Shown piece after piece: positions 1-11,390 of a stretch of DNA of 64,000 nt (position 1 is its first letter; each line of letters begins with the position of its first letter). The DNA lies in NCBI RefSeq assembly GCF_023065955.2, contig NW_026622997.1, positions 4,946,001-5,010,000 of the forward strand, in the 5' to 3' direction. Under the pieces are notes generated by a model. That model was not told the origin of the DNA. It worked only from the letters and a program-made list of their open reading frames with translations, and did not search any database. A program made the position numbers and the translations under genes. The stretch comes from Ursus arctos. Lineage: Eukaryota > Chordata > Mammalia > Carnivora > Ursidae.

Positions 1-59
1 ACTATGAGGATACTTGACCATGGGGATCTGGGGCCCTGGCAGTTTCCACTGCTTCTGGC

Positions 60-188
60 CAGTGTCTGTCTGTCTGTCTCTCAAAGTTTATTTATTTATG
101 CAATCTCTACACCCAATGTGGGGCTAAAATTCATGACCCTGAGATCAAGAGCCACATGCTCTCCCGACTAAGCCAAGCACCTCTTTGG
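60..188 (-). repeat. old Can-SINE fragment, antisense
   Basis: A tRNA-derived SINE read on the minus strand: the AT-rich tail lies at about 84-100, followed by the ATCAAGAGCCACATGCTC body and a GACTAAGCCAAGCACCTC head. It is diverged and shortened. A similar type occurs at 25927-26059. Confidence 0.6.
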
Positions 189-283
189 TCAGTCTCTTGA
201 TGGAGAGAACTCAGTGTTTCTCATTCATGCTGGCATTCTATTTAGACATTGAGGAACTTCCTTCCAAGCATCTCTTTTTTCAG

Positions 284-481
284 ATGTTTGTTTTAATTTT
301 TATTTTATTTATTTGAGACAGAGCACCAGTCGGGTGGGGGTGGTAGGGGCAGACAGAGGGAGAGGAAGAAGCAGACTTCTCACTCAGCAAGGAGCCTGAT
401 GAGGGGCTTGATCCCAGGATCCTGGGATCATGATCTGAGCTGAAGGGAGACGTGTAACTAACCGAGCCTCCCAGGCGCCCC
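284..481 (-). repeat. Can-SINE, antisense
   Basis: Full-length tRNA-Lys-type carnivore SINE. On the plus strand it reads from the tail complement (ttttattttatttatttgaga) to the head complement ending ccaggcgcccc at 481. Confidence 0.9.
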
Positions 482-739
482 ATCAGACTGAGTTCTAACC
501 CTGCTTCTGGGGCAATGTAGCTGCGTGCAGTCTAGGGTTGTTCAATCATCTAGGCCTCTGTTTCTTAATTTCTTATGATCACTGATAAAATCAACAAAAG
601 TTGGTTGAAAACAGTACGTGCCAGGCATGCAGAGGTTTCTGGGACAAAGAAATTGAATAAGGCATAGACTACCCTCAAGGAGTAAAACAGCTAGATACTA
701 ATAATACAATAATTCTATAGCGCTATGTAAGTTAATTAC

Positions 740-2200
740 ATGTATCCATTGAACTTCATAACTAAGGTGGCTAGAACTATAATCACCCCAAGGATTCATT
801 CACCCACTGAACGTTTGTTGAGCAATCACTATCTGCCAGTTGCTGCTAAGTGGTAAGTGATACAGAAGTGGTCCTTTGTAGGACTTACAATTTATTGGAG
901 AATGGGAACAAATGGACAATTACAAAAAAAGTATAATAAATGCTGTGAGAAGGGCCATACAGGATCCTGCAGGTTAGTGGAGGCTTCATGGGGGGGGGTT
1001 CTTGGGATGCTAGTCAGGAAGGAGTGGTGGACAGGGCTGGAAGCCGTATAGCAAGTTATGTAAGACTGTGAAAAAAATCAGTAGTCTATGGCAAATAATT
1101 GCTATGAAAATACTCAACAGGGGCAGCTAAACCAGTTTCGGTGAGTCAAAGGAAGCCTGGAGGAACAGAGGTCCAAGCTGAGGCCTGAAGACTGATTAGG
1201 AGTTAGCCAGGCATTGAGAGGGCAAGAGAATTCCGGAGGGGACAGCAAAGGTCAAGGAATAAGCACACGACAAATTGGGAAGATTTGTATTTGTATTTGT
1301 ATGGGAAGATAAGTATTCAGCATGACTTAGGGGCTTATGGTACAAGGGAGAGGGAAGCTTGGGCCAGCTCTTGCGGGGCCTTGTCAGCCATGCTAAAGAT
1401 GGAGGCTTTATCCAGGGGAATAGTGAAGAACTTCAAGCCTAAGAACAAGCCGAGATTTGTAACTTAGATCACTTTGCAATGTGGAGACTGGTTTGGAAAG
1501 GGGAGAGAGATCCCAGGCTTTTGCAGTGATCCCAGGGGAAGAGAATGGAAACTAGAATTAAGGTAGTGGCTGATGGACAGAAGAGAGAGAGTTTTATGGG
1601 GTGCTTAGGAGGTAAAGTTAAAGTCTGGGGAATCGTTTTGCTGTGTGGGGGAGGAAGAGGGACAAGTCAAGACTGCGTACTGTTTCTGACTTGACAAGTG
1701 GGTGGGTGGCACCATTTTCTGCAACAGGGTTTATTCCAGTGGAGCTTGGAGGAAAGGGAGTCATGCTGCAGACAGATTTGGGTGGCATCAACACACACGG
1801 GGAGGAGAGTAATGGAGATAGCCCTCAGAAAATGTGTAGCATGAGAAGAGAGCTAAGGAAGAAAGTGAAGAACACGCACCAAAGGGAGGGCAGGGGAAGA
1901 GAAACCAGCAGACAGGATGAAACCTGGCAAGTGTGGTGTGAAAGCCCAGGTAGGAAGGAAGGGCGAAGTGTGGGATGCTGGATTTGGCAACAAGGAGCCT
2001 TGGCGATATTGGTGGGAGCAGTTCCATTGGACAGTTCCATTGGACAGGAGAGATCAGAAGCCCCAGATGTCAGGCAATGGAGGAATAATTTAGAGGAAGG
2101 AAGTGGAGGCAGTGGAGGAAAGGACACAATTTTCAGTAAATCTGGCTCTATTTGCAGGGAAAGAAAAATGGAGGGAGAAGAGTTGAGGAAGGCTTTTTTT
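740..2200. repeat. probable ancient interspersed repeat material
   Basis: Stretches such as 790-900 and 1150-1480 resemble old mammal-wide repeats (start-of-element phrase around the 'attcattcacccactgaacg' block, then the 'aggcattgagagggcaagagaattcc' and 'gggccttgtcagccatgctaaagatgg' blocks), very diverged. A 14-bp tandem duplication (gttccattggacag) sits at about 2022-2049 and a T19 run near 2194-2213. Several open frames, the longest 206 codons at 1643-2263, lack any recognisable domain. Family assignment is uncertain. Confidence 0.4.
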
Positions 2201-2867
2201 TTTTTTTTTTTTTGGTCACGTTTTGAGTGTTTTAATATGCTGTTAAGAAAAAGGATCAAGTGAGGAGGAAGAGTTGGAAATGCAGGAAAGTAGGAATTAG
2301 AATGGAACAAGCCCTGGAGAGCAGAAGATGGTGGTAGAGCCCCGGTGCAGAGAGTACCCTCCCGCAGGAGCCGAGTGGCTTCTGTCTTAATAGAAGGAAA
2401 CAGCGCTGACCTGCACTGGTACGGCTCAACCAGTTGTTAGAACACTTCTGTACCAGTTAGTGTAAGAGTAAGTGCAATAAGCAGTAAACATAATTAATAA
2501 AATAAATTCTGATATGAACTCATCAATTCAAGCTAATTAAGAGATTGCAGCTATTGGTTAAAGGGTTTCCAGCTGCGCCTGCGATGCTTAGCAGCGTCCT
2601 CTGCCGGTGAGGCGGCGTCACTGCAGGAGGAGAGCTGCTTTGTACGTACTTGAAGCACTTTTTTAAATTGCCTGTTTAAATTATCTTTGAAGTATGGAGT
2701 TGCTACTGCTTCTAAATAGTTTAGCTTCTATTTTGATTTTTATTGCTAGTACATTGTCATTCTTGTGCCATTAAGTTGCAGTGTTTTAATATTTACAAAT
2801 TCAATAATTTTTAATAAAATATTAAAACCAACAGGTAAAGAGACAATAAAGTTTGGATATGTTTCTT

Positions 2868-3062
2868 TTTCTTTTTTTTAAAGATTTTATTTATTTATGT
2901 GACAGAGAGACAGCCAGTGAGAGAGGGAACACAGCAGGGGAGTGGGAGAGGAAGAAGCAGGCTCCCAGTGGAGGAGCCTGATGTGGGACTCGATCCCAGA
3001 GCGCCGGGATCACTCCCTGAGCCGAAGGCAGCCGCCTAAGGACTGCGGTACCCAGGCGCCCC
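2868..3062 (-). repeat. Can-SINE with 15-bp target-site duplication, antisense
   Basis: Tail complement at 2868-2900, head complement ending caggcgcccc at 3062. The flanks ttggatatgtttctt at 2853-2867 and 3063-3077 are identical, marking a young insertion. Confidence 0.93.
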
Positions 3063-3217
3063 TTGGATATGTTTCTTAATACATCTTTTGAAATAGAGTG
3101 AGAATCGCTTGATTGTTGAGGAGAACAAAAAAATAAATATTGGGATGCATCCTGGAATGTCCTCCATTACTGTGTAAAATGAGAATAATATGAAAATTCT
3201 TTCCAACTTTTAATTTT

Positions 3218-3398
3218 TAAAGAAAACTTAAAAAGAATTTTAATTATTCGACAGAGCACAAGCAGGGGGGAGGATTGGAGGGAGAGGGAGAAGCAGTCTC
3301 CCTGCTGAGCAGGGTGTCAGACTCTGGCCTCGATCCCAGGACCCCAGTATCATGACCTGAGCTGAAGGCAGATACTTAATCAACTGAGCCACCCACTT
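3218..3398 (-). repeat. Can-SINE, antisense, older
   Basis: Body reads cgacagagcacaagcagg through gatcatgacctgagctgaagg to actgagccaccca; the final head bases are lost. Confidence 0.75.
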
Positions 3399-3399
3399 T

Positions 3400-3900
3400 T
3401 ATTTTGAAAACTGTCTAACATACAGAAAAACTGAGAACAAAAGGATGATAAACACCCAAATACTAAATACAAGCTCTTCTGCCCACAGGTCCTGTCCCTG
3501 CGCTTTAATAAAATCACCTTTTTTTGCACCATAAATACATACATACATACATACAAACAAGGATTCAACAAATCTTAATATTTTGCCATATTTGCCTTAC
3601 TTGTCTGTATCTTTTCATCTGTTTGTATACTTATCTTTCTTTTCCTGAACTATTTGAAAGCAAGTTACATACACCGTGACCGTTCATCCCTAAATCTTCA
3701 GCATGTCTTTACACAAGCACAATGGAATTATCACGTCTGATGAATTAGTAATTACTACTATCATCTAACATTAATCCATATTCAAATCCCTAATATCATC
3801 TAACATTAATCCATATTCAAACTTTCCCAATTTAAATGTCTTTTATAGCATTAATTAAAAAAAAAAAACAGGATCCAGTCAAGTTCCATGCTTGTACCGT
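3400..3900. repeat. ancient repeat-like block
   Basis: Text around 3410-3850 (aactgtctaacatacag, ttttgccatatttgcctta, tgaactatttgaaagcaagtt, atctaacattaatccatattcaa) resembles an old LINE-derived 3' sequence common in mammals. It holds an (ATAC)n tract near 3537-3556 and a local duplication of a 25-bp phrase at about 3761-3820. Confidence 0.45.
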
Positions 3901-5571
3901 GATCCCTACACTGTGTATGCTGTACTTAGTCAAATGCCTTTTCTGCATCTATTGAGAAGATTCTATGGCTCTTGTCCTTTCTTTCATTTATGTAGTGTAT
4001 CACATTGATTGATTTGCAGATGTTGAATCAATCTTACAGCCGAGGAATAAATCCCACTTAGTCCTGGTGAATAAAGCTTTTAATGTACTGTTGGATCCTA
4101 TTAACCAGTATCTTGGTGAGAATTTTGGCATCCATGTTCATCAGGGATATTGGTCTGTAATTCTCTTTTTTGGTGGGGTCTTCGTCTGGTTTGGGGATAA
4201 AGGTAATGCTGGCCTCACAGAAAGAGTTTGGAAGTTTCATTCCATTTCTATTTTTTGGAACAGCTTCAGAAGAATAGGTGTTAATTCTTCTTTAAATGTT
4301 CGGTAGAGTTCCCCTGGGAAACCATCTGCCCTGGGCTCTTTTTTGTTGAAGATTTTTGATTACTGCTTCATTTTCTTGCTGGTTATGGGTCTGTTCAGAT
4401 TTTCTATTTCTTTGTGGTTCAGTTTTGGTAGTTCCTATGTCTCTAGGAATGCATCCATTTCTTCCAGATTGCCTAATTTGTTGGCACATAGTTGCTTATA
4501 ATATGTTCTTATAATTGTTTGTATTTCTTTAGTGTTGGTTGTGATCTCACCTCTTTCATTCATGATTTTATTTATTTGGGTCCTTTCTCTTCTTGATAAG
4601 TCTGGCTAGGGGTTAATTAATTTTATTAATTCTTTCAAAGAACCAGCTCCTAGTTTCATTGATCTGTTCTACTGTTCTGTTGGTTTCTATTTCACTGATT
4701 TCTGCTCTAATCTTTATTCTTTCTCTTCTCCTGCTGGGTTTAGGCTTTATTTGCTGTTCTTTCTCCAGCTCCTTTAGGTGTAAGGTTAGGTTGTATATTT
4801 GGGAACTTTCTTGTTTCTTGAGAAAGGCTTGTAATGCTATATGCTTCCCTCTTAGGACCACCTTTGCTGCATCCCAAAGATTTTGAACAGTTGTGTTTTC
4901 ATATTCATTTGTTTCCATGAATTTATTTTTTAAATTCTTCTTTAATTTCTGGTTGACCCATTCTTTCTTTAGTGGAATGCTCTTTAGCCTCCATGTATTT
5001 GAGTTCTTTCCAAATTTCCTCTTGTGATTGAGTTCCAGCTTCAAAGCACTGTGGTCTGAAAATATGCAGGAAATGATCTCAGACTTTTGGTACCAGTTGA
5101 GACCTGATTTGTGACCCAGAATGTGATCTATTCTGGAGAATGTTCCATGTGTGCTTGAGAGGAAATTCTGTTGCTTTAGGATGGAATGTTCTGAATATAT
5201 CTGTGAAGTCCATCTGGTCCAGGGTGTCATTCAAAGCCCTTGTTTCCTTACTGATCTTTGGCTTAGATGATCTGTCCATTGCTGTAGGTGGGGTGTTAAT
5301 GTCCCCTACTATTGTTGTATTATTATCAATGTGTTTCTTTGATTTTGTTATTAATTGGTTAATATAATCGGCTGCTCCCATGTTGGGGGCATAAATATTT
5401 ACGATTGTTAGATCTTGTTGGATAGATGCTTTAATTATGATATAGTGTCCTTCCTCATCTCCTGTTATGGTCTTTGGTTTAAAATGTAATTTGTCTGATA
5501 TAGGGATTGCTACCCCAGCTTTCTTTTGATGTCCATTAGCATGATAAATGGTTTTCCACCCCCTCACTTTA

Positions 5572-5573
5572 TT

Positions 5574-5614
<41 letters not shown>

Positions 5615-6338
5615 TTTTTATTTATTTATTTGACAGAGATAGAGATAGCCAGCGAGAGAGAACACAAGTAGGGGGAGTGGGAGAGGAAGAAGCAGGCTCA
5701 TAGAGGAGGAGCCTGACGTGGGGCTCGATCCCGGAACGCCGGGATCACGCCCTGAGCCGAAGGCAGACGCTTTAACCGCTGTGCCACCCAGGCGCCCCTT
5801 AAAATTTTTTAATTTAAATCCGATTAGCCAACATATAGTACATCATTAGTTTTTGATGTACTGTTCAATGATTCATTAGTCGCATATAACACCCAGGGCT
5901 CATCAGATCACGTGCCCTCCTTAATGCCCATCACCCAGTTTCCCCATTCCTTACCCCCTCCCTTCTGCAACACTCAGTTTGTTTCCTGGAGTCCATAGTC
6001 TCTCGTGGTTTGTCCCCCTCTCTGATTTTTTTCCCAGTCAGTTTTCCTTCCCTTCCCCTACAGTCCTCTGCATTATTCTTTATATTCCACAGATGAGTGA
6101 AACCATATGATAATTGTCTTTCTCTGCTTGACTTATTTCACTTAGTGTAATCCCCTCAAGTTCCATCCATGTTGATGCAAATGGTAGGTATTCATCCTTT
6201 CTGATGGCTGAGTAATATTCCATTGTATGTATGAACCATATCTTTATCCATTCATCTGTTGAAGGATATCTTGGACCTACCACAATTGGGCTATTGTGGA
6301 CATTGCTGCTATGAACATTGGTCCACCCCCTCACTTTA
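5572..6338 (-). mobile_element. 5'-truncated L1 3' end nested in an older L1
   Basis: An antisense L1 3' end (terminal ORF2 text and 3' UTR) interrupts the older L1. The target-site duplication ccaccccctcacttta is exact, at 5556-5571 and 6323-6338. The insert is itself interrupted by a SINE at 5587-5798. Confidence 0.9.
5587..5798 (-). repeat. Can-SINE inside the nested L1, antisense
   Basis: T-rich start, tail complement near 5610-5632, head complement ending caggcgcccc at 5798. Flanks ttaaaatttttt at 5575-5586 and 5799-5810 form the target-site duplication. This is the youngest of three nested layers. Confidence 0.92.
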
Positions 6339-6917
6339 AATCTGGAGGTGTCTTTGGGTCTAAAATGAGTCTCTGGCAGAGACAATTGTTCACTCCACCT
6401 GTGACCGACCATTTTAATCTCAGGAACATGACCCAGTTTCAAGTCTTCAAACTTTACAGGCTCCTGTGATATGGACCTGAGCCATTAACTGGTGGGGGAT
6501 TAGTGGAGTGGGAAGGAAGTCTCTCCAGGCTTCTGCCTTGTACTGGGTCTCTACCTGGACTGCAGTTGTGCAAATGTAAAGCCTTTTGTGGTTTATGGCA
6601 AAACCAAAAGTCAGCACCTAGAGTTGCTGTGTTCAGCCAGCTTTCCTGCTCTGACGCCTAGGAACCCTGTAGCACTCAGGCACTCCTGTTCTTCTTGTGA
6701 CCCTGGGGATCCTGAGACCACGCTGTCCCACCTGGAATCAGCCCCCACTTTACTGGTCCCCCACTGTAGCAGACTTCTAGAAGTTTTGATTTTGTGTCTG
6801 GCCGCTATAATACTTTGCCGTAGCCTCCTTTAGGCGGGCTCCCTCCCCTCTGTGGTGTCCTCCGACATACTGCCCCTGATTCACGTCTCTGCACCACCTA
6901 CCTTCCAAAAACTGGTT

Positions 6918-6929
6918 CCTTTTCTTTTT

Positions 6930-7005
<76 letters not shown>

Positions 7006-7182
7006 TCCTTTCTTTCTTTCTCTTTCTTTCTTTCTTCCTTCCTTCCTTCCTTCCTTCCTTCCTTCCTTCCTTCCTTCCTTCCTTCCTTTCTTTCTTTCTT
7101 TCTTCTCCTCCTCCTTCTCGTCCTCCTCCTCCTCCTCCTCCTCCTCCTTCTCTACCTTCCCCTCCTCCTCCTTCTTCTTTTT
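6918..7182. repeat. pyrimidine microsatellite tract
   Basis: A nearly pure C/T strand of about 260 bp: (TTTC)n from 6925 to about 7030, (TTCC)n to about 7086, then (TCC)n/(CTCCT)n. It probably grew next to the T-rich end of the antisense SINE at 7184. It produces spurious Ser/Phe/Pro- and Lys/Glu-rich frames on the two strands. Confidence 0.97.
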
Positions 7183-7183
7183 T

Positions 7184-7303
7184 TAAGACTTTTGTCAGAG
7201 AGAGAGAGCATGAGCAGAGGGAGTGGCAGGCAGAGGGAGAAGCAGGCTTCCAGCTGAGCAAGGAGCCGGATGCAGAACTCGATCCCAGGACCCTGGGATC
7301 ATT
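7184..7303 (-). repeat. Can-SINE, tail half, split by an LTR insertion
   Basis: The SINE body reads to gggatcatt at 7303; its missing head (cctgagccgaaggaagacgc to caggcatccc equivalent) lies at 7716-7763. The two halves fit together once 7308-7714 and one copy of a short duplicated target are removed. Confidence 0.8.
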
Positions 7304-7307
7304 ACCT

Positions 7308-7714
7308 TGATGTGGTTTTGGAATATAGGTGAGGTTTGGTGGGGTGGGGTCCAGAGCCAACGACCAAGAAAGAATTCTGGAGACGTCCTTGGTGCAAAAA
7401 GGTGGTTATATTAAAGCATGGGGACAGGACCTGTGGGGAGAAAGACCTGCTGCACCAGGGTTGTGAGGAAGAGTTCGGGAAGGTAAGGAAAAGGAAGATT
7501 TCAGAAGGATTTTCATACGTTAAAGACTCACAAGATACTGGAGGCCTTGCCATTGTCAAGTTAAGGTTGGTTTTCCCTATAGCAAGGCATTAACATTAAG
7601 ACAGTTGGGAGCTTCCTGGATAAATGTCACACATATCCCATCCAGGAATGGGGAGGTGGGTTGTGGGGTGTCAGCTTGTGCTTTGTTCTCAGCTTGCCTT
7701 CTGCTCCCTCATCA
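7308..7714 (+). mobile_element. solo LTR-like element, copy 1, inside a SINE
   Basis: The element starts TGATG, ends CATCA, and is flanked by ACCT at 7304-7307 and 7715-7718, a 4-bp target duplication typical of several endogenous retrovirus classes. It shares a block (gaccaagaaagaattctgg onward) with copy 2 at 7863-8454. No viral coding sequence is present. The family was not identified. Confidence 0.65.
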
Positions 7715-7763
7715 ACCTGAGCCGAAGGAAGACGCTTAACCAGCTGAGCCACCTAGGCATCCC
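7715..7763 (-). repeat. head half of the split Can-SINE
   Basis: Reads acctgagccgaaggaagacg to ccacctaggcatccc and completes the SINE begun at 7184. Confidence 0.75.
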
Positions 7764-7776
7764 TGCACCTTGCTTC

Positions 7777-7862
7777 TGATGAGGGAGCAGAAACCAAGCT
7801 GAGGACAAAGTACAAGCTGACACCCTACAACCCCGCCCCCCACCCCAAGGTGGGATATGTGT
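7777..7862 (-). repeat. inverted LTR 3'-end fragment
   Basis: This 86-bp block is the reverse complement, with modest divergence, of about 7623-7714 (the end of LTR copy 1). It abuts the start of LTR copy 2 and makes an inverted repeat with copy 1, arms near 90 bp and a spacer of about 62 bp. Confidence 0.75.
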
Positions 7863-8454
7863 TGATGTAGGAAAGAATGTTAGGGTTCCAAGCTGATGAC
7901 CAAGAAAGAATTCTGGAGACGTCTTTCGTGCTAAATGGTGGTTTTATTAAAGGATGGGGACAGGACCCATGGGCAGAAAGAGCAGCAATTGGGTCATGAG
8001 GAGTGGCCCATTATATACTTTCAAGTTGGGAGGGGGTTAGAGATAGTGTAAGTCTCTAAGGAATTTTGGAAACACGGTTTCCAGGATCCTGAAGGGGCTA
8101 GCTATTGTTGGGAAAAGGTCATTTATTACTGTTTAATAAAACCTTAGACATGAAAACTTTCAGATGTGTATCGGTGGGCCATATACTTGGGGGATGATTG
8201 CCAACATGTATCTTGGGGGGTAGAGATAAAGGAAGTTTCCAAAGGAATTTTTATATGTTAAGGTAGACTTACAGGATCCTTGGGAAGGGGGTGGTGGTTG
8301 GGCTAGGATTATCTTTTGCCCTTAGGAAAATATTAACATCCAGGCAGCTGAGTCCCTAGAGGAAGGTCCCTCCGCCGATTTCAAGGACTTGTCAGGGGGC
8401 TGTAGATAGTAAGGAAATTCAATAATTTTTCTTCTGCCTTTGTTTCCCACATCA
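7863..8454 (+). mobile_element. LTR-like element, copy 2
   Basis: Begins TGATGTAGG and ends CCCACATCA. The block at about 7897-7975 aligns in direct orientation with 7357-7440 of copy 1, then the sequences differ in length (592 against 407 bp). No viral coding sequence is seen. Confidence 0.6.
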
Positions 8455-9452
8455 ATTTCTGTCATTTAACATATATCCTGAGGATTGCTCCATATTAGTA
8501 TATGCGGGTCTTTTTCATTCTTTTTACAGCTGCATAGCGTTGTTGTCTGGATGTACCAAGTTTATTCAATCTCCTACTGATGGGCATTGTGTCATTTCCA
8601 GTGTTTTGTTATGACAAATAATGGCAAAATGAATACCCTCATGCATGTTCACTGTGGAAATATATACTGAGTAGATTATTAGAAATGAAATTTCTGAGTC
8701 TAAGGGTAATTACAGATGTAATTTTGTTAGATGGTGCCCAATTCTACTCCACAGGGATTCTATTAAACATTTTGCCCTCCAGTCAACAATGTTATAGTGG
8801 GATCATATCTCTACAGCCTTACTGACAGGCTGCTTTGACAAACTTTGGCACTTTTGTCATTCTGATCAGTGGGAAATTGTATCTTTGTGTAGTTTTATCA
8901 TAAATGCAATTGAGCATCTTTTCATATGTATCAAGGGCATTTGCCTTTCCTTTTCAATAAACTCTCCACTGATGTCTTTTGCTCAGTTTTCTTTTCTGGT
9001 GTTTGTGTTCTGGATTTTTAAGAACTGGAGCAGGAAGATAAGCTCTAAGTTATTTGTAACATATTATACATCTTTGTAATTTGTCCTTTGATTTTGTCTA
9101 TTTTTTTTCCAAAACACATGTATTTTAAATTTTATATAATCATGTTTATTAATATTTTCTTTTATCCTGTATTTTGAATCATTAATTAGAAAGGTCTTCC
9201 CAATCCACAGGTTATAGAGGAATTAATCAATGTGTTCTTTTGGTACTTCTATGGTATCATTATTTATACTTAAATTTTTGATCTATTGGGGTTTATTCTA
9301 GTGTGTGATGTAAGGAGTGGCTCTAATTTTATCTTTTCCCAGAGGCTATCCAGTTGTTCTAATACTATTAATTAAAAAGCCCATCTTTCCCCCAGAGATT
9401 TGAGATGCCACTTTACTGGCATACAATTTTCATATTTACTGGATCCTACTTT
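8455..9452 (-). repeat. old, degenerate L1 fragment, antisense
   Basis: Phrases such as gctgcatagcgttg, actgatgggcattgtgtcatttccag and agcatcttttcatatg are typical of the complement of old mammalian L1 ORF2/3' regions. No long frame survives. It is interrupted by the SINE at 9453. Confidence 0.6.
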
Positions 9453-9648
9453 CTTTTAAAGATTTTATTTATTTATCTGACAGAGAGAGAGAGAGAGGGC
9501 ACAAGCAGGTGAAGTGGCAGGCAGAGGGGAGGGAGAAGCAGACTTCTCTCTGAGCAGGGAGCCCGACGTGGGTCTTGATCCCAGGAGCCCAGGATCATGA
9601 ACTGACCTGAAGGCAGACACCCAACTGACTGTGCCACCCAGGCACCCC
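9453..9648 (-). repeat. Can-SINE, antisense
   Basis: Tail complement ttaaagattttatttattta, then (GA)n, body, and head complement ending cccaggcacccc at 9648. Confidence 0.88.
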
Positions 9649-9855
9649 AGGAGACTTAACTCTAGGAAACAAACTGAGGGGTGCTGGAGGGGAAGTCAGT
9701 AGGGTATGGGGTAACTGGATGATGGGCATTAAGGAGGGTACTTGATGTAATGAGCACTAGGTGTTATATGCAACTGATGAATCACTAAACTCTACCTCTG
9801 AAACTAATGATATATTAAATGTTAATTAATGGAATTTAAGTTAAAAAAAAAGAAA
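9649..9855 (+). repeat. L1 3' UTR tail, sense
   Basis: Contains ggtgctggagg, gatgggcattaaggagggtac, gtgttatatgcaactgatga and a terminal poly(A). The same carnivore L1 3' UTR appears at 20400, 42240 and 53590. Confidence 0.85.
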
Positions 9856-9889
9856 CCAAAAAAGGCATACATTTTGTTTTTGTTTTGGC

Positions 9890-10000
9890 TTTTTAAAAAC
9901 ATTTTAATTTAAATTCTAGTTAACATCCAGTGCAACATTGGTTTCAGGAGTAGAATTCAGTGATTCATCACTTATATAGAACACCCAGTGCAAAGGGCAC
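9890..10000 (-). repeat. short L1 3' end, antisense
   Basis: About 110 bp beginning with the A/T-rich tail complement and reading attctagttaacatccag; a severely 5'-truncated insertion. Confidence 0.7.
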
Positions 10001-10146
10001 ACATTTTGAATTACTAGATTGTTTAAAAACATTAAGAAAGGCTATTGCATACTAGGATTTGATTTCCTTCTTGTTATAGGGAGTCCACTTTTGCATGTAT
10101 CAACACCTATCTTGTCAAAATATAAGTAAACATGAGAAGTACCTGG

Positions 10147-10225
10147 CCTTCTCAGTCAGGGGAGCATGTGACTCTTGATCTCAGGTTTGTAAGTTCGAGC
10201 CCCATGTTGTGTGTAGATTACTTGA
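10147..10225 (+). repeat. old SINE fragment, sense
   Basis: Reads ggggagcatgtgactcttgatc to gttcgagccccatgttgtg, a tRNA-like SINE head and body of an older Can-SINE type. Confidence 0.6.
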
Positions 10226-10959
10226 AAATGGAGCTTGTCCTCTTGAAATGCTCTCTGTGGAAGCCAGAGAGCATGTAAGAGGTTCAACCATCCTGAGACA
10301 GCCATGCTGTGAGGACCTCAAAACTAGCAATGTAGCTAGGCCACACTGAAAAGCAATGAGGTGCCAGGCATGCAAAAGAAGCTTCTTGGTTCTTCCAGAT
10401 CGGGTGCCAGAACCACTAGCTAAATGCAGCTGAACTCCAGCTGATGTGATATGGAACAGAAGAAACAAGCCAGCCAAGCTCTCAGACAGCTTAGTCCACA
10501 GAATCATTGTTGTTTGAAGCCACATTATGCAGTGACTTTTATGGAGCAATAAATAAGTACAACACAGGATTTATAAGAGAAAGGGAAGAAAAAAACTGCA
10601 TTCTGAGAATAGAGAATTTTGTGTGTTTGAGGTAAACTGATTAGCTGGCACCTAGCAAAGAGGTCAGTCTGAAACTCTATTTTTGAATAAGTTCCCTAGG
10701 GATATCAAATAAAACAATTTTTGTTGTTTACTCATTCTCAAGAAAACACTGAGGTTTAACCCGTGGGGCATACTTGTGTAGTGTCTACCAGTGTCCTTTC
10801 ATTAGCACCTTTGACCTTGTTAGGTCAGATTTGTACAATTTCCCTTATTAGGATTTTATAGAAGAAAACCAAGAGACTGGGAAAGGCTGAGTGAGCCTGG
10901 AGGATCTGAAGCCACTCTGACCCCCTAAACTTTTTTCCTTGTTTAAAAACAACACCAGG

Positions 10960-11172
10960 GGGGGCGCCTGGGTGGCACAGCGGTTAAGCGCCTGCCTTCG
11001 GCTTAGGGCGTGATCCCGGCGTTATGGGATCGAGCCCCACATCAGGCTCCTCCGCTATGAGCCTGCTTCTTCCTCTCCCACTCCCCCTGCTTGTGTTCCC
11101 TCTCTCGCTGGCTGTCTCTATCTCTGTCAAATAAATAAGTAGAATCTTTAAAACAACAACAACAACAACAAC
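10960..11172 (+). repeat. Can-SINE, sense, first of a tandem pair
   Basis: Head ggggcgcctgggtggcacag at about 10961, arctoid-type body, AAATAAATAAGTAG tail, then (AAC)n. Flanked by target copies aaacaacaccagg at 10947-10959 and about 11172-11184. Confidence 0.93.
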
Positions 11173-11184
11173 AACAACACCAGG

Positions 11185-11390
11185 GGCACCTGGGTGGCTC
11201 AGTCAGTTAAGCATCCGTCTTTAGCTCAGGTCATGAACCCAGAGTCCTGGGATTGAGCCCCAAGTTGGGCTCCCTGCTCAGCAGGGTGTCTGCTTGTCCT
11301 TCTCCCTCTGCCCCTCCCCGCCTGCCACCACTTGTGCTCTCTCTCTCTCAAATAAATAAATAAATAAATAAATATCTTAAAAAAAAATAA
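11185..11390 (+). repeat. Can-SINE, sense, second of a tandem pair
   Basis: A different, older subtype (ggctcagtcagttaagcatc) with an (AAAT)n tail. It shares the middle target copy with the first SINE and ends at a third target copy aaacaacatcag at 11391-11402. Confidence 0.92.

Larger units (their letters stand above)
3930..6917 (-). mobile_element. LINE-1, antisense, interrupted (ORF2 and 5' UTR parts)
   Basis: Read on the minus strand, 6917-6395 is L1 5' UTR-like, 6394-6339 and 5555-5079 encode endonuclease-domain text of ORF2 (VNIYAPN, HQKKAGVAI), and 5200-3930 runs on to the reverse-transcriptase start ([14 protein letters not shown]). ORF1 is missing, so the copy has an internal deletion. 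It is broken by a younger L1 tail at 5572-6322. No frame exceeds about 205 codons; it is inactive. Confidence 0.88.

Noticed and set aside
1643..2310. 206-codon plus frame and 161-codon minus frame
   Set aside because: They overlap on opposite strands, begin at non-ATG codons or run through homopolymers, and lie in old repeat-like sequence.
6852..7360. Long frames on both strands across the pyrimidine tract
   Set aside because: Low-complexity translation of a microsatellite and the neighbouring SINE; not genes.
10147..11330. tRNA-like sequences
   Set aside because: These are SINE heads derived from tRNA, without an intact cloverleaf context; not tRNA genes.
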